The notes: generated by a model from the letters alone, not told the origin. Shown: positions 1 to 7,013, numbered from the stretch's first letter. The stretch is DNA of 16,193 nt from Gp6-AA40 sp050742535 (GCA_050742535.1 JBOGIQ010000114.1:1-16193); one strand, 5' to 3'. Translations and numbers: made by a program.

Positions 1-122
1 TCGAGGAACTGGCCCAGTCGTCGCAGCAGCGCTCGCGCGGGGCCCGTCGTCACGCGCGCAGCGTACCGGACCCGTCGCACAAGTACAAGCGCTATCTGCT
101 CTACAGGTCGCGATCAATCTGA
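1..122 (+). CDS. 3' end of an unidentified gene (C-terminal ~39 residues)
   Basis: The frame whose codons begin at position 3 is open from the window edge to a TGA at 120-122. Its third codon positions are overwhelmingly G or C, as in the other genes here; this is the main evidence that it is coding. The visible tail is basic and hydrophilic and ends in a Tyr/Lys/Arg-rich stretch (DPSHKYKRYLLYRSRSI). No domain can be recognised from so short a piece, so no function is proposed. The gene starts outside the window. It is followed by an 88-bp gap holding a short-unit repeat array and the promoter of the next gene. Confidence 0.55.
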   Translation, partial: EELAQSSQQRSRGARRHARSVPDPSHKYKRYLLYRSRSI

Positions 123-151
123 CAAAGTAGTGTTAGGCGACGCACCTACCA

Positions 152-196
152 AGGCAACCCAGGCAACCCAGTCCACCTAGGCAACCCAGTCCAGCT
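152..196. repeat. 45-bp array of five 9-bp units upstream of the glycine oxidase gene
   Basis: Reading in 9-bp steps from 152 gives AGGCAACCC, AGGCAACCC, AGTCCACCT, AGGCAACCC, AGTCCAGCT. The last four units also form an 18-bp direct repeat (161-178 and 179-196) with one mismatch. The array ends 2 bp before a TACAAT box, so it fills the stretch where a -35 or upstream element would lie. A second five-unit array of 9-bp repeats sits in the same relative place before the gene at 15597. Confidence 0.85.
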
Positions 197-198
197 AA

Positions 199-204
199 TA
201 CAAT
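199..204 (+). promoter_or_regulatory. Probable -10 box (TACAAT) of an apparently leaderless promoter
   Basis: TACAAT lies 6 nt upstream of the GTG at 211. That is about the normal distance from a -10 box to the transcription start, so the mRNA would begin at or very near the start codon. No convincing TTGACA-like -35 is visible; the 9-bp array occupies that place. There is also no Shine-Dalgarno sequence between the box and the GTG. Assigned by motif and spacing only. Confidence 0.5.
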
Positions 205-210
205 CGCGGT

Positions 211-1302
211 GTGAACATCACCATCGCGGGCGCTGGCGTCATCGGGTGCGCCATCGCTCACGAACTGGCGGCACGAGGCGCGCGTGTGCGCGTGCTCGAC
301 AGCCGTGGACCAGGTGGCGGGGCCACGCGCGCGTCGGCCGGAATCCTCGCGCCATACATCGAAGGACACGACCCGGCGATGCTCGCGCTCGGTGTCCGCA
401 GCCTCGATCTCTACGAGGAGTTCATTCGCCGCGTCACGCACGACTCCGGCCAGGAGGTCGAATATGAGCGGAACGGCACCGTCGAAGTCGCGTTGACGCT
501 CGACGAAGCGATGGCGCTGCGGCGGCGCGCGCGCACACTGGCCGGGACCGGCATCGACCATTCGCTGCTCGATGCGGGCGACGTCCGGCGTCTCGAACCG
601 GAGATCGCTCCTGCCGCCGTTGCCGGGCTGCACGTCCGCGCGCACGGATATGTCGCTGCCGCAGAGTTGACGCGCGCGTTGACAACGGCAGCCATGCGGC
701 ATGGCGCCACGTTTGATGTTGGAACCGTGGCTTCGGTCGACAGTGATTCTGTCGCTCGAGTTCGCACCGCCGATGCGGTGATCGAGAGCGATGCCGTGAT
801 CGTTGCCGCGGGCAGCTGGTCGACCGGCCTCGGCGGTGTCGACGTCGTCCCGGAGGCGGTCAAACCGATCCGCGGCCAGCTGCTCCAGCTGCGGCTGCCG
901 AGCCGATGTGCCGAGCGGGTGATCTGGGGCAGCGACTGCTACCTCGTGTCGAGGCGTGACGGCAGCGTGCTGGCGGGTGCCACGGTTGAGGATGTCGGCT
1001 TCGACGAGCGCGCCACTTCGTCCGGCGTCCAGGAGCTGCTCGCGCGGGCCCTGGCGTTGATGCCGGCACTGCGCGAGGCCGCGTTCGAGGAGGTCCGGGT
1101 CGGCCTGCGGCCCAAGACGCGCGACGAGTTGCCGGCGGTCGGCGCTTCGTCGACAATGCCGCACGTGTTCTACGCCACTGGGCACTATCGGAACGGCGTC
1201 CTGCTCGCCCCCCTCACCGCGCGCCTCGTCGCCGATCTGGTTCTCGACGGAAAGGCGGACGAGAGCCTCAGGCGCCTCGAACCGCGGCGGCTCGGGCTGT
1301 GA
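211..1302 (+). CDS. thiO: FAD-dependent glycine oxidase, ThiO-like (DAO family)
   Basis: Predicted 363-residue cytosolic flavoprotein of the D-amino-acid oxidase family. ThiO oxidises glycine to iminoglycine (dehydroglycine), releasing H2O2, for the thiazole part of thiamine. An N-terminal dinucleotide-binding motif GAGVIG (residues 7-12) ends with an acidic residue, D30, at the second strand. An ATRASAGILAP segment (38-48) is typical of the family. The C-terminal GLRPKTRDELPAVG (299-311) and GHYRNGVLLAPLTA (324-337) closely match the ThiO hallmark. R300, R327 and Y244 fall at or within about two positions of the substrate-binding residues known in Bacillus subtilis glycine oxidase. Length fits ThiO (about 370). 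The GTG start is chosen because the Rossmann strand begins immediately after it. No other thi gene is visible, so another DAO substrate such as sarcosine remains possible. Its stop overlaps the next start (GTGA). Confidence 0.85.
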   Translation: MNITIAGAGVIGCAIAHELAARGARVRVLDSRGPGGGATRASAGILAPYIEGHDPAMLALGVRSLDLYEEFIRRVTHDSGQEVEYERNGTVEVALTLDEAMALRRRARTLAGTGIDHSLLDAGDVRRLEPEIAPAAVAGLHVRAHGYVAAAELTRALTTAAMRHGATFDVGTVASVDSDSVARVRTADAVIESDAVIVAAGSWSTGLGGVDVVPEAVKPIRGQLLQLRLPSRCAERVIWGSDCYLVSRRDGSVLAGATVEDVGFDERATSSGVQELLARALALMPALREAAFEEVRVGLRPKTRDELPAVGASSTMPHVFYATGHYRNGVLLAPLTARLVADLVLDGKADESLRRLEPRRLGL

Positions 1303-1823
1303 CTGTTACCCTCAAGAAGTTCTATACGTCGCGCGAAGTGGCGGCCATGACCGGGCTGAGCGCGCGGCAGCTGCAGTGGTGGGATTCGCGCCGCCTGTTT
1401 ACCGCGGCGCGCGCCACGCAACGCACGGAAGCCGGCGGCTTCACCGAGCGCCGCTATACGCCGCTCGACGTCCTGGAACTGCAGGTGCTGGCCGATCTCC
1501 GCCGGCGCGGCTTCTCGATCCCGCGCCTTCGCCGCCTGCTGACGGCCTTGCGCGACGTGTTCGGTGTCCGGCTCTACGAGGCAATCGGCGACGACGGGCC
1601 GATGACGCTCTTCCTCGCCGGCGATCAGCTCTACGCCAGAACGGTGGACGGACGGTTCTTCAACCTCGACGCGCCGGCGCAGCCGCTGCTCGTGCTCGGC
1701 GAGGAGTTGTCGCTGCGGCCGCTGACCGCGCGCGAGCGCAGGCGCCGCCCGGCGCAGCGGGTCAAGAAGAGTGCTAGCGGATTGGAAAAACCTTCTCGAG
1801 GTCGTCGGCCGGACGCGCGATAA
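1299..1823 (+). CDS. MerR-family transcriptional regulator
   Basis: Predicted 174-residue DNA-binding protein. The N-terminal winged helix-turn-helix (about 8-75) is clear: YTSREVAAMTGLSARQLQWW (9-28) is the first helix pair, RRYTPLDVLEL (51-61) is the wing-to-helix segment, and LRRRGFSIPRLRRLL (67-81) is the usual 'G-S-I' helix. No cysteine effector site like that of metal or redox MerR proteins is seen. The C-terminal part (about 97-140) is a small beta-rich segment of unknown ligand specificity, followed by a strongly basic tail (142-174). The GTG start at 1299 shares bases with the TGA of the upstream glycine oxidase gene, which suggests translational coupling; an internal ATG at 1347 would cut into the DNA-binding domain. 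Its 3' end overlaps the convergent BMC gene by 50 bp. Target genes are unknown. Confidence 0.85.
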   Translation: MTVTLKKFYTSREVAAMTGLSARQLQWWDSRRLFTAARATQRTEAGGFTERRYTPLDVLELQVLADLRRRGFSIPRLRRLLTALRDVFGVRLYEAIGDDGPMTLFLAGDQLYARTVDGRFFNLDAPAQPLLVLGEELSLRPLTARERRRRPAQRVKKSASGLEKPSRGRRPDAR

Positions 1824-2100
1824 CGTGCACGCCAATCAGCTCGCCGACGCGCCGGGCTGCCGCCGCGCCCGCGTCGGTTGCCGCCTTCACTGATCCCACG
1901 TCTCCGCGAATAAGTGCCGTTACCAGCCCGGCGTCCACTTTCTGCCAGCTGACCAGCACCACGTTGGCGGTCTTCAGCATCGCGTCGGCGGCTTCGATCA
2001 TGCCGACCAGGCCGCGGGTTTCGATCATGCCGAGTGCGTCGCCGACGTCGGGTTTCGGTGCTGTCTTGGGTTCGCTGGGCAAGCGGACGGATCTTACCAT
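1774..2100 (-). CDS. Single-domain bacterial microcompartment shell protein (BMC-H, PduA/EutM type)
   Basis: Predicted 108-residue hexamer-forming shell protein with one BMC domain. After a roughly 22-residue extension, the family core starts at LGMIETRGLVGMIEAADAML (23-42). It continues through the pore loop QKVDAGLV (53-60), the signature RGDVGSVKAATDAG (65-78) and HVIARP (92-97), and ends in EKVFPI. BMC-H hexamers tile the facets of protein organelles and pass small metabolites through a central pore. In PduA the pore loop reads K-I-G-S-G; here it is K-V-D-A-G, putting an aspartate (D56) where glycine is usual. The ATG at 2100 directly follows GGGAGGG and overlaps the stop of the upstream DinB-like gene by 7 bp. 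The orphan context is unusual: no vertex protein, trimeric shell protein or signature enzyme is in the window. Confidence 0.92.
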   Translation of the reverse strand: MVRSVRLPSEPKTAPKPDVGDALGMIETRGLVGMIEAADAMLKTANVVLVSWQKVDAGLVTALIRGDVGSVKAATDAGAAAARRVGELIGVHVIARPADDLEKVFPIR

Positions 2101-2627
2101 CCCTCCCGCTGCCGCAACGCCGTAATGTGCGCGACATGATGGCGTGAATGCCAGCCGTACATCTGCACCTGCCAATCGAGCGTGATCGGCTCGGGATACT
2201 CCGGGTGCACGAATGTTCGCTGCCACTGATCGTCCGTCATCGTTCCGTAGATGGCCATCCATCTGGCGTGCAGGCTGCGCACGAGTTCGAGTGAAACGGC
2301 GACCGGAAGCCGCACATCGGCGAGCGCCGCGAACTTCTTCTCGTCGTACGCCGCGATGGTCGGACGATCTTCGGTCAAGGCGAGTTTCAGCCGGACGAAG
2401 GCATTCATGTGGCTGTCGGCGACGTGATGCACCACCTGCCGCACCGTCCAGCCGCCCGGGCGGTACGGCGTATCGAGCTGTGCTTCGTTCAAGCCCAGAA
2501 CAGCGGTGGCGAGGTGTCCCGGCAGCGCGCCGATGTCCGCGACGGCGCGTCGCCGTACGTCGGCTGACGGCGGTTGCGCGGAGAAACGGCCAACGGGGTA
2601 GCTCAGATCGTCGATGACTGTGGTCAT
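2094..2627 (-). CDS. DinB/YfiT-like putative metal-dependent hydrolase or thiol transferase
   Basis: Predicted 177-residue four-helix-bundle protein of the DinB superfamily, close to the YfiT (bacillithiol transferase-like) branch. Evidence: PYRPGGWTVRQVVHHVADSH (54-73) with H67, and WHSRHHVAHI (159-168) with H160 and H164. These match in spacing the three histidines that bind the metal in B. subtilis YfiT. The family transfers a low-molecular-weight thiol or hydrolyses small substrates in the cytosol; the substrate here is unknown, and this lineage need not make bacillithiol. Length is normal for the family. The ATG start at 2627 has GGAGG about 13 nt upstream. The gene is divergent from the GNAT gene across 56 bp and its end overlaps the BMC start (ATGGTAA), so the two are probably co-transcribed. 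Confidence 0.82.
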   Translation of the reverse strand: MTTVIDDLSYPVGRFSAQPPSADVRRRAVADIGALPGHLATAVLGLNEAQLDTPYRPGGWTVRQVVHHVADSHMNAFVRLKLALTEDRPTIAAYDEKKFAALADVRLPVAVSLELVRSLHARWMAIYGTMTDDQWQRTFVHPEYPEPITLDWQVQMYGWHSRHHVAHITALRQREGW

Positions 2628-2666
2628 GAGGTCTTTTACACCTCCGGCAGCTCGAATTGGCAGCAG

Positions 2667-2672
2667 TACAAT
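2667..2672 (+). promoter_or_regulatory. Possible -10 box (TACAAT) for the GNAT gene
   Basis: TACAAT lies 11 nt before the ATG at 2684, within the 56-bp region between the divergent DinB-like and GNAT genes. Transcription from it would leave a leader of only a few nucleotides. It supports the ATG at 2684 over the upstream in-frame TTG at 2657, because the TTG would lie upstream of the inferred transcript start. No clear -35 is seen. Confidence 0.4.
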
Positions 2673-2683
2673 CGTCCGTTCCC

Positions 2684-3643
2684 ATGCCGCTCGTCGTCGC
2701 CGAAGGGGCGCTTCTCGACCACATCTTCGACAATACCTGTCCGATCTGGAACGAGGGACTCACCCGGACGGCATATGGCCAGTGGAACCTCGCGCAGCTG
2801 AAGACGGCATGGGGCAGCCGCCATCTCCAGCGATTCGCCCTGCTCGACGAGCAGGGAAACCTGCTGGCCAGCGCCAAGCGATACCGCCATGACGTCCGCC
2901 TTGACGGGCGCGAGGGGTGGATGGCCGGCATCGGTGCCGTTTTCACGCCCGTCGAGGCCAGGGGCCGCGGCCATGCCTCCCGGCTGATCGAGATGCTGGT
3001 TGCGCGAGAGCGCGCAGCCGGAGCGCTGCTGGCAGGACTCTTTTCGGAAATCGGCGCTGCGTTTTACGAGCGGCTTGGCTTTCGCACCGTTCCGCTCGAC
3101 GAGGTGACGGTCACGCCCAGGCTGCAAGGGGGCTCGCCGGCGATGCTCGTGCGCTCGGGTGTGGAGCGAGACCTTCCCGACATCGCGGCCTTGCACGCCG
3201 CGCGAACGGCGGGTGTCCGGTTTGCGCTCCGCCGCGACGCACCGGTCATCCACTATGCGCTGACCAAGAAGCGGCTGCTGGCCGGGCTCGGTCCACCGGG
3301 ACTGCGCCAGGTCGAGTTCTTCGTCACCGAAGAGGGAGCGTCGGCTGTTGCCTACGTGATTCTGTCCGAAAACGCGAATGGCTGGACGCTGGAGGAGGCA
3401 GGCGATTGCGATCCGGCCGGCGCGCGCATCGGCGCGATGCTGCAGGTGCTGATGGCGCGCGAGCCGGCGCATCGCACGCCGCTCATCCGCGCCTGGTGGC
3501 CGCGGTCGATGCCGGTGCCGCCGCAGATCGAGCTGACGGATCGCGGCCAGTCGCGCGACATCTTCATGGTGCGCCCGCTGGCGGACGTCGCGGTGCCTGA
3601 AACCGCGGACGACGTGTTCTATTGGCGGAGTGATTATTTTTGA
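2684..3643 (+). CDS. GNAT-family N-acetyltransferase, possibly with a second Eis-like half
   Basis: Predicted 319-residue acetyl-CoA-dependent acyltransferase. The N-terminal GNAT fold (about 1-145) has the acetyl-CoA pyrophosphate-binding motif in IGAVFTPVEARGRGHASRLI (83-102), with the R/Q-x-x-G-x-G/A element as RGRGHA (93-98). The following SEIGAAFYERLGF (121-133) supplies the usual tyrosine, Y128. The remaining ~175 residues look like a second domain, as in Eis-type acetyltransferases that carry two GNAT-like halves, but the sterol-carrier-like third domain of full Eis is absent. The substrate cannot be predicted. A TTG at 2657 is in frame, but the ATG at 2684 sits just after a TACAAT box. 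The gene is convergent with the next gene, 20 bp apart, with no visible hairpin terminator between them. Confidence 0.8.
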   Translation: MPLVVAEGALLDHIFDNTCPIWNEGLTRTAYGQWNLAQLKTAWGSRHLQRFALLDEQGNLLASAKRYRHDVRLDGREGWMAGIGAVFTPVEARGRGHASRLIEMLVARERAAGALLAGLFSEIGAAFYERLGFRTVPLDEVTVTPRLQGGSPAMLVRSGVERDLPDIAALHAARTAGVRFALRRDAPVIHYALTKKRLLAGLGPPGLRQVEFFVTEEGASAVAYVILSENANGWTLEEAGDCDPAGARIGAMLQVLMAREPAHRTPLIRAWWPRSMPVPPQIELTDRGQSRDIFMVRPLADVAVPETADDVFYWRSDYF

Positions 3644-3663
3644 AGGGTGAAAGGTCAGATTGT

Positions 3664-5403
3664 TCAACGCTGAATCAGCCGCAAGTCGATCGCGCGCCGC
3701 TCGCCCTCTCTCAGCGAAAACCGCGCCGCTCGATCGCGCATCCGCTTCAGGAATTCCGGATCGGTCTCCTCGCCGTCCTCGAGGTAGTCCACGGCGACGG
3801 CGCGATAGTCCAGACCCGGCGGCAGGCCGCGGATCTGGAACGTCCCGTCCTCTTTGGCGCGCACGCCGCGCACGTACCGCGACGGATACGTCCACTTCGA
3901 CTCATCGTCTGTGAAGATCACCACTGTCGCGTCCGGGTTCGCATCGGTCGGTGCGAAGGACCCGGACGTCACCGATCCCGCGAGCTCGGTCACGCGGTCG
4001 GTGAGCACGACGCGGACATTGCTGCCGCGGTCGGTCGAGAGGTCAATCGGGCGATCGCTGACGTCCATGTCGTCCAGAAAGATCCCCTTGACCGCCCAGT
4101 TGTCCGGCAGCCCTTCGACCGCCAGCGACGATCGTCCCGCCAGTGCCAGCACCAGCTTTGCGTCGCGCAGACCGTCCGCCCCGTCGTGCATCATGGTCAT
4201 CGAGTCGGACGTGCCGCTGTCTGCGGCTCGAACGCTGATCCGTGTCGGCGGCAGCCGGGCCGTCACTCCCTGATCGCCGACGACAGTCACGGTGACTGTG
4301 CCACTGGGCGCGGTGGCTACTGTGAGCCCGGCGATGTCGCCGTCCACCGCGACAGGCATGGATGCCGTTTCAAAAACCGGCCTGGTGGGCGGAGCAGTGA
4401 ATCGCTGGGTCTGAATGTCGAACGGGATGGAGAGATTCGGTCGTGTCTGCGCGATGAGGGTGAACGATCCCGGCGGCACACCAATGATGTCGAAGGTGCC
4501 GTCGGCCGCGGCATCGTCCATGAGCCGCAGCGGACCCACGCCGGCGCCGACGCCGCTGGCGGCGGCGAAGTCCAGGTCGCGCGCCACCAACGTCACCATC
4601 GCTCCGGCGGCGGGGGTGCCCGACGAGGTGAGCACCGTGCCGGTGACGCGTGCCGTCGTCAGGGTGGTCAGCTGCATGTCGGCGCGCGCTTCACCGCTCA
4701 CGTCCACCGTGATCCGCTGCGCCAGATCGCGGTTTGCGGTCCCGGGGAAGAAGATGGGCGCGCCGAGTCCCGGCACTGCGTTGCCAATGGGCCGGCCTGC
4801 ACGGTCTTCGACACGACGTGGAGTCGCCGTCACGTAGTAGTCGCCGGGCGGCAGGCCGTAGAGGCGGTAGGCACCGGTGTCATCCGTCATGTCGGCTGCG
4901 CCAACGGCCTGTAGACCCGGCTGTCCCTGCACCATGCGCCGCCGCAACGCCTGGACTCGCGCCCCCAGCATCGGCTCGCCGGCCGCGTCGTAGATCCGTC
5001 CGGCGATCGCGCCTGCGCGCGGCAGCCGGACGTCCGCGGCCGCCCGCTCGCCCTGCTCCACTCTGATCGTCGCGCGCCGCTCGAACGGCCGCCGCTGGCC
5101 GAAATACAGCGGGACGAACCCCGTCTTGGAGACGTGCAGCGTAAATGTGCCCGCGGGCAGATCGCGCACGAGGTATCTGCCTTCGGCGTCAGTCGTCGCC
5201 AGGCGGGTCAGGCCGCTCTCGCTGATGGCTCGAACCTCGGCACGGCGCAGCGGACCACCGGTGTTCGACGTCACGCGGCCGCCGATCGACGCAGTCAACG
5301 GATCGACACGGACGGGTACCGGCCGACGCTGCTGCGCCCAGGCCACCGAGGCACTGCTTGCCAGCACCAGCGAGAACAGAGCGGCGAGGTACGGCACTCT
5401 CAT
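3664..5403 (-). CDS. Secreted CarboxypepD_reg repeat protein, paralogue 3 of 3
   Basis: Predicted 579-residue exported protein. A Sec signal peptide (about 1-24, cleavage near AWAQ-Q) is followed by carboxypeptidase-regulatory-like beta-sandwich repeats. The first (about 38-95) ends in the shared motif SKTGF...YFGQRRPF (FGQ at 101-103). The second (about 131-195) holds DDTGAYRLYGLPPGDYYV, then FFPGT (218-222), then further repeats to about 365. The C-terminal third contains the family tail LTDRVTELAGSV, the lid-like RGLPPG...YRAVAVDYLEDGEETDPEFL and a final DLRL. No enzyme active site, TonB box, porin barrel or membrane anchor is visible. It is the last gene of a three-gene set and starts inside the previous gene's stop codon (ATGA). 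Function is unknown; a structural or ligand-binding envelope role is an inference. Confidence 0.85.
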   Translation of the reverse strand: MRVPYLAALFSLVLASSASVAWAQQRRPVPVRVDPLTASIGGRVTSNTGGPLRRAEVRAISESGLTRLATTDAEGRYLVRDLPAGTFTLHVSKTGFVPLYFGQRRPFERRATIRVEQGERAAADVRLPRAGAIAGRIYDAAGEPMLGARVQALRRRMVQGQPGLQAVGAADMTDDTGAYRLYGLPPGDYYVTATPRRVEDRAGRPIGNAVPGLGAPIFFPGTANRDLAQRITVDVSGEARADMQLTTLTTARVTGTVLTSSGTPAAGAMVTLVARDLDFAAASGVGAGVGPLRLMDDAAADGTFDIIGVPPGSFTLIAQTRPNLSIPFDIQTQRFTAPPTRPVFETASMPVAVDGDIAGLTVATAPSGTVTVTVVGDQGVTARLPPTRISVRAADSGTSDSMTMMHDGADGLRDAKLVLALAGRSSLAVEGLPDNWAVKGIFLDDMDVSDRPIDLSTDRGSNVRVVLTDRVTELAGSVTSGSFAPTDANPDATVVIFTDDESKWTYPSRYVRGVRAKEDGTFQIRGLPPGLDYRAVAVDYLEDGEETDPEFLKRMRDRAARFSLREGERRAIDLRLIQR

Positions 5404-7013
5404 GGCTGAAGCACCTTCAGGTCCAGCGTGCGCTTCTCTTCGGCGGCCAGGTCGAACGTGGCCGCCTGGCTCTGAACCTGCTGCAGGAAGTCCGGATCGT
5501 TCTCCTGTCCCGGGTCGAGGTCCTTGACCGCAACCGCCAGATACCGCTGGCCCGGCGGAAGGCCGGCAATGCGGAATCGTCCGCGCGCGTCAGCCTGCGC
5601 GCTGCGCATGCGGCGAGGCGTCCATTGAGTCGAATCGGCGGGGAACACCACGACGTATGCACCGGGCCCGTCGGCGCCGCCAATGGTTCCACTCAGATCG
5701 GTCACCCGGTCGGTGACCAGCACCGTTACCGGAACCCCTTGCTCGCGGCCGATGTCGATGGCGGCGTCGCTGGCGTCGAGGCTGCCGCCAAGCTGCACTG
5801 CCTTCACGGCCCAGCCATCGGGAACCGACGCGTCGAGCGTGAATGGGCCCGGCGGCGCCTGCATTTCGAACGTCGTTCCCGTGACGCTGGCAAACGTTCC
5901 TTCGGCGCCGGCGCGACGCGGGCGCGCCACGATCTCGATTCCCTCCGGAATGGCGCGCCGCACCCCGGCGTCAGCGGCGATGGTCCCGCGGAGCGTCCCT
6001 GGCTTCGCGGTCAGCACGGAAACCCCCTCGATGTCTGCGCCGGCGATCGTGACCGTCACCGCGCCGATTTCAGCAATGGAACTTGGGCTGGAGCGGACTT
6101 CGGCGATGAGCGTGTAAGTCCCGGGCGGGATGTCCGCCATCAGGAAGCTGCCGTCCTCGCGCGTTACCCCGCCGGCGCCGAAAGACATTCCCACGTCGCC
6201 CGCCTCCGCGGCCAGGCTCAGAAATGCCTCCGCCGGCCGGCCCTCCGAGGTCGCGACGAAGCCGCTCACGCGAGCGGTGCGGACCGGAAGCAGGGCGAAG
6301 TCGACCGTGGCCTCGGCGGCGGACGTCACGCGAACCTTCTGGGCCAACGCGAAATCCGGAGTGCCTGGATAGAAGGTCGGCGCCAGAGTTGTCTGCACCA
6401 CCGAGTCAGGCGGGGCAAGGCGCGCGCTTGCCGTGACGAAGTATTCGCCGGCGGGAAGGCTGTGCACGCGGAATGCGCCGGTATCATCCGTTGAATCCGC
6501 CTCGCCGACCTGCTCGAGATACCGCCGGTTACGCACCATCGTCGGTCGCAGCACAGAGACACGAGCCGCCGTGATCGGTTCGCCGTATTCGTCGAAGATG
6601 CGGCCGACGATCGCGCTGGCCCGCGTGAGTGGAATCTCCACGCCGACCTGCTGTCCGACGGAGAGAGAGATGGGCTGCTCGCGGCCGAACGGCCGCGACT
6701 GTCCGAACTTCCGGCTGATGTAGCCGGTGCGCGAGACGGTGATCTGCCATGACCCCGGTTCGAGGCCGCGCAGTTCGAAGCGGCCCCGGTCGTCAGTGAC
6801 CACTTCGCGCGGAAAGCCCATCCCGCTGACCGCGGAGACGATGGCGTTTCGCAGAGGCACGCCGGACTCGGCAGCGGTGACCCTGCCCGTGATTGCTGCC
6901 GGCTGGACTGCCTGACTGGTTGTTCGTGTGTCGCGTGGCGGGCGTGCCTGTTGCCCCGCCGCGGTGTCGAGTGCAGCGAGAACAACGGCGAGGGCGGCGA
7001 GTGCGCGCCTCAT
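5400..7013 (-). CDS. Secreted CarboxypepD_reg repeat protein, paralogue 2 of 3
   Basis: Predicted 537-residue exported protein with signal peptide about 1-20 (TAAG-QQ). It has the same order of elements as its neighbours: a regulatory-like repeat (about 39-95) ending SRTGYISRKFGQSRPFG (FGQ 103-105), a second repeat (about 132-195) with DDTGAFRVHSLPAGEYFV, then APTFYPGT (211-218), and a conserved tail with VTDRVTDLSGTI and RYLAVAVKDLDPGQENDPDF. The frame is open upstream into the preceding gene. The ATG at 7013 is chosen because it directly begins a proper signal peptide and overlaps the upstream TGA by 4 bp (ATGA). It is the shortest of the three paralogues. No catalytic motif is seen. An ancestral duplication of a whole gene best explains the trio. 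Confidence 0.85.
   Translation of the reverse strand: MRRALAALAVVLAALDTAAGQQARPPRDTRTTSQAVQPAAITGRVTAAESGVPLRNAIVSAVSGMGFPREVVTDDRGRFELRGLEPGSWQITVSRTGYISRKFGQSRPFGREQPISLSVGQQVGVEIPLTRASAIVGRIFDEYGEPITAARVSVLRPTMVRNRRYLEQVGEADSTDDTGAFRVHSLPAGEYFVTASARLAPPDSVVQTTLAPTFYPGTPDFALAQKVRVTSAAEATVDFALLPVRTARVSGFVATSEGRPAEAFLSLAAEAGDVGMSFGAGGVTREDGSFLMADIPPGTYTLIAEVRSSPSSIAEIGAVTVTIAGADIEGVSVLTAKPGTLRGTIAADAGVRRAIPEGIEIVARPRRAGAEGTFASVTGTTFEMQAPPGPFTLDASVPDGWAVKAVQLGGSLDASDAAIDIGREQGVPVTVLVTDRVTDLSGTIGGADGPGAYVVVFPADSTQWTPRRMRSAQADARGRFRIAGLPPGQRYLAVAVKDLDPGQENDPDFLQQVQSQAATFDLAAEEKRTLDLKVLQP

Noticed and set aside
133..1185. Long minus-strand open frame opposite the glycine oxidase gene
   Set aside because: Low-complexity Arg/Ala-rich translation, no domain, and the opposite strand encodes a complete ThiO-like protein with all motifs; it is a GC-rich antisense shadow.
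2657..2683. TTG start for the GNAT protein, nine residues upstream
   Set aside because: TTG is rarer, and a TACAAT box would lie inside the coding region; the ATG at 2684 fits better.
3644..3663. Terminator between the convergent GNAT and repeat-protein genes
   Set aside because: The gap has a T-run but no inverted repeat that could form a stem.
2636..3895. Minus-strand open frame opposite the GNAT gene and the end of the next gene
   Set aside because: The GNAT motifs on the plus strand are clear, and this translation is Arg-rich with no recognisable domain.
3640..4914. Plus-strand open frame opposite a secreted repeat protein
   Set aside because: It is antisense to a protein with a signal peptide and paralogues; its translation has no domain and no export signal.
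5358..6494. Plus-strand open frame opposite paralogue 2
   Set aside because: Antisense shadow of a high-GC gene; paralogy of the minus-strand product settles the coding strand.
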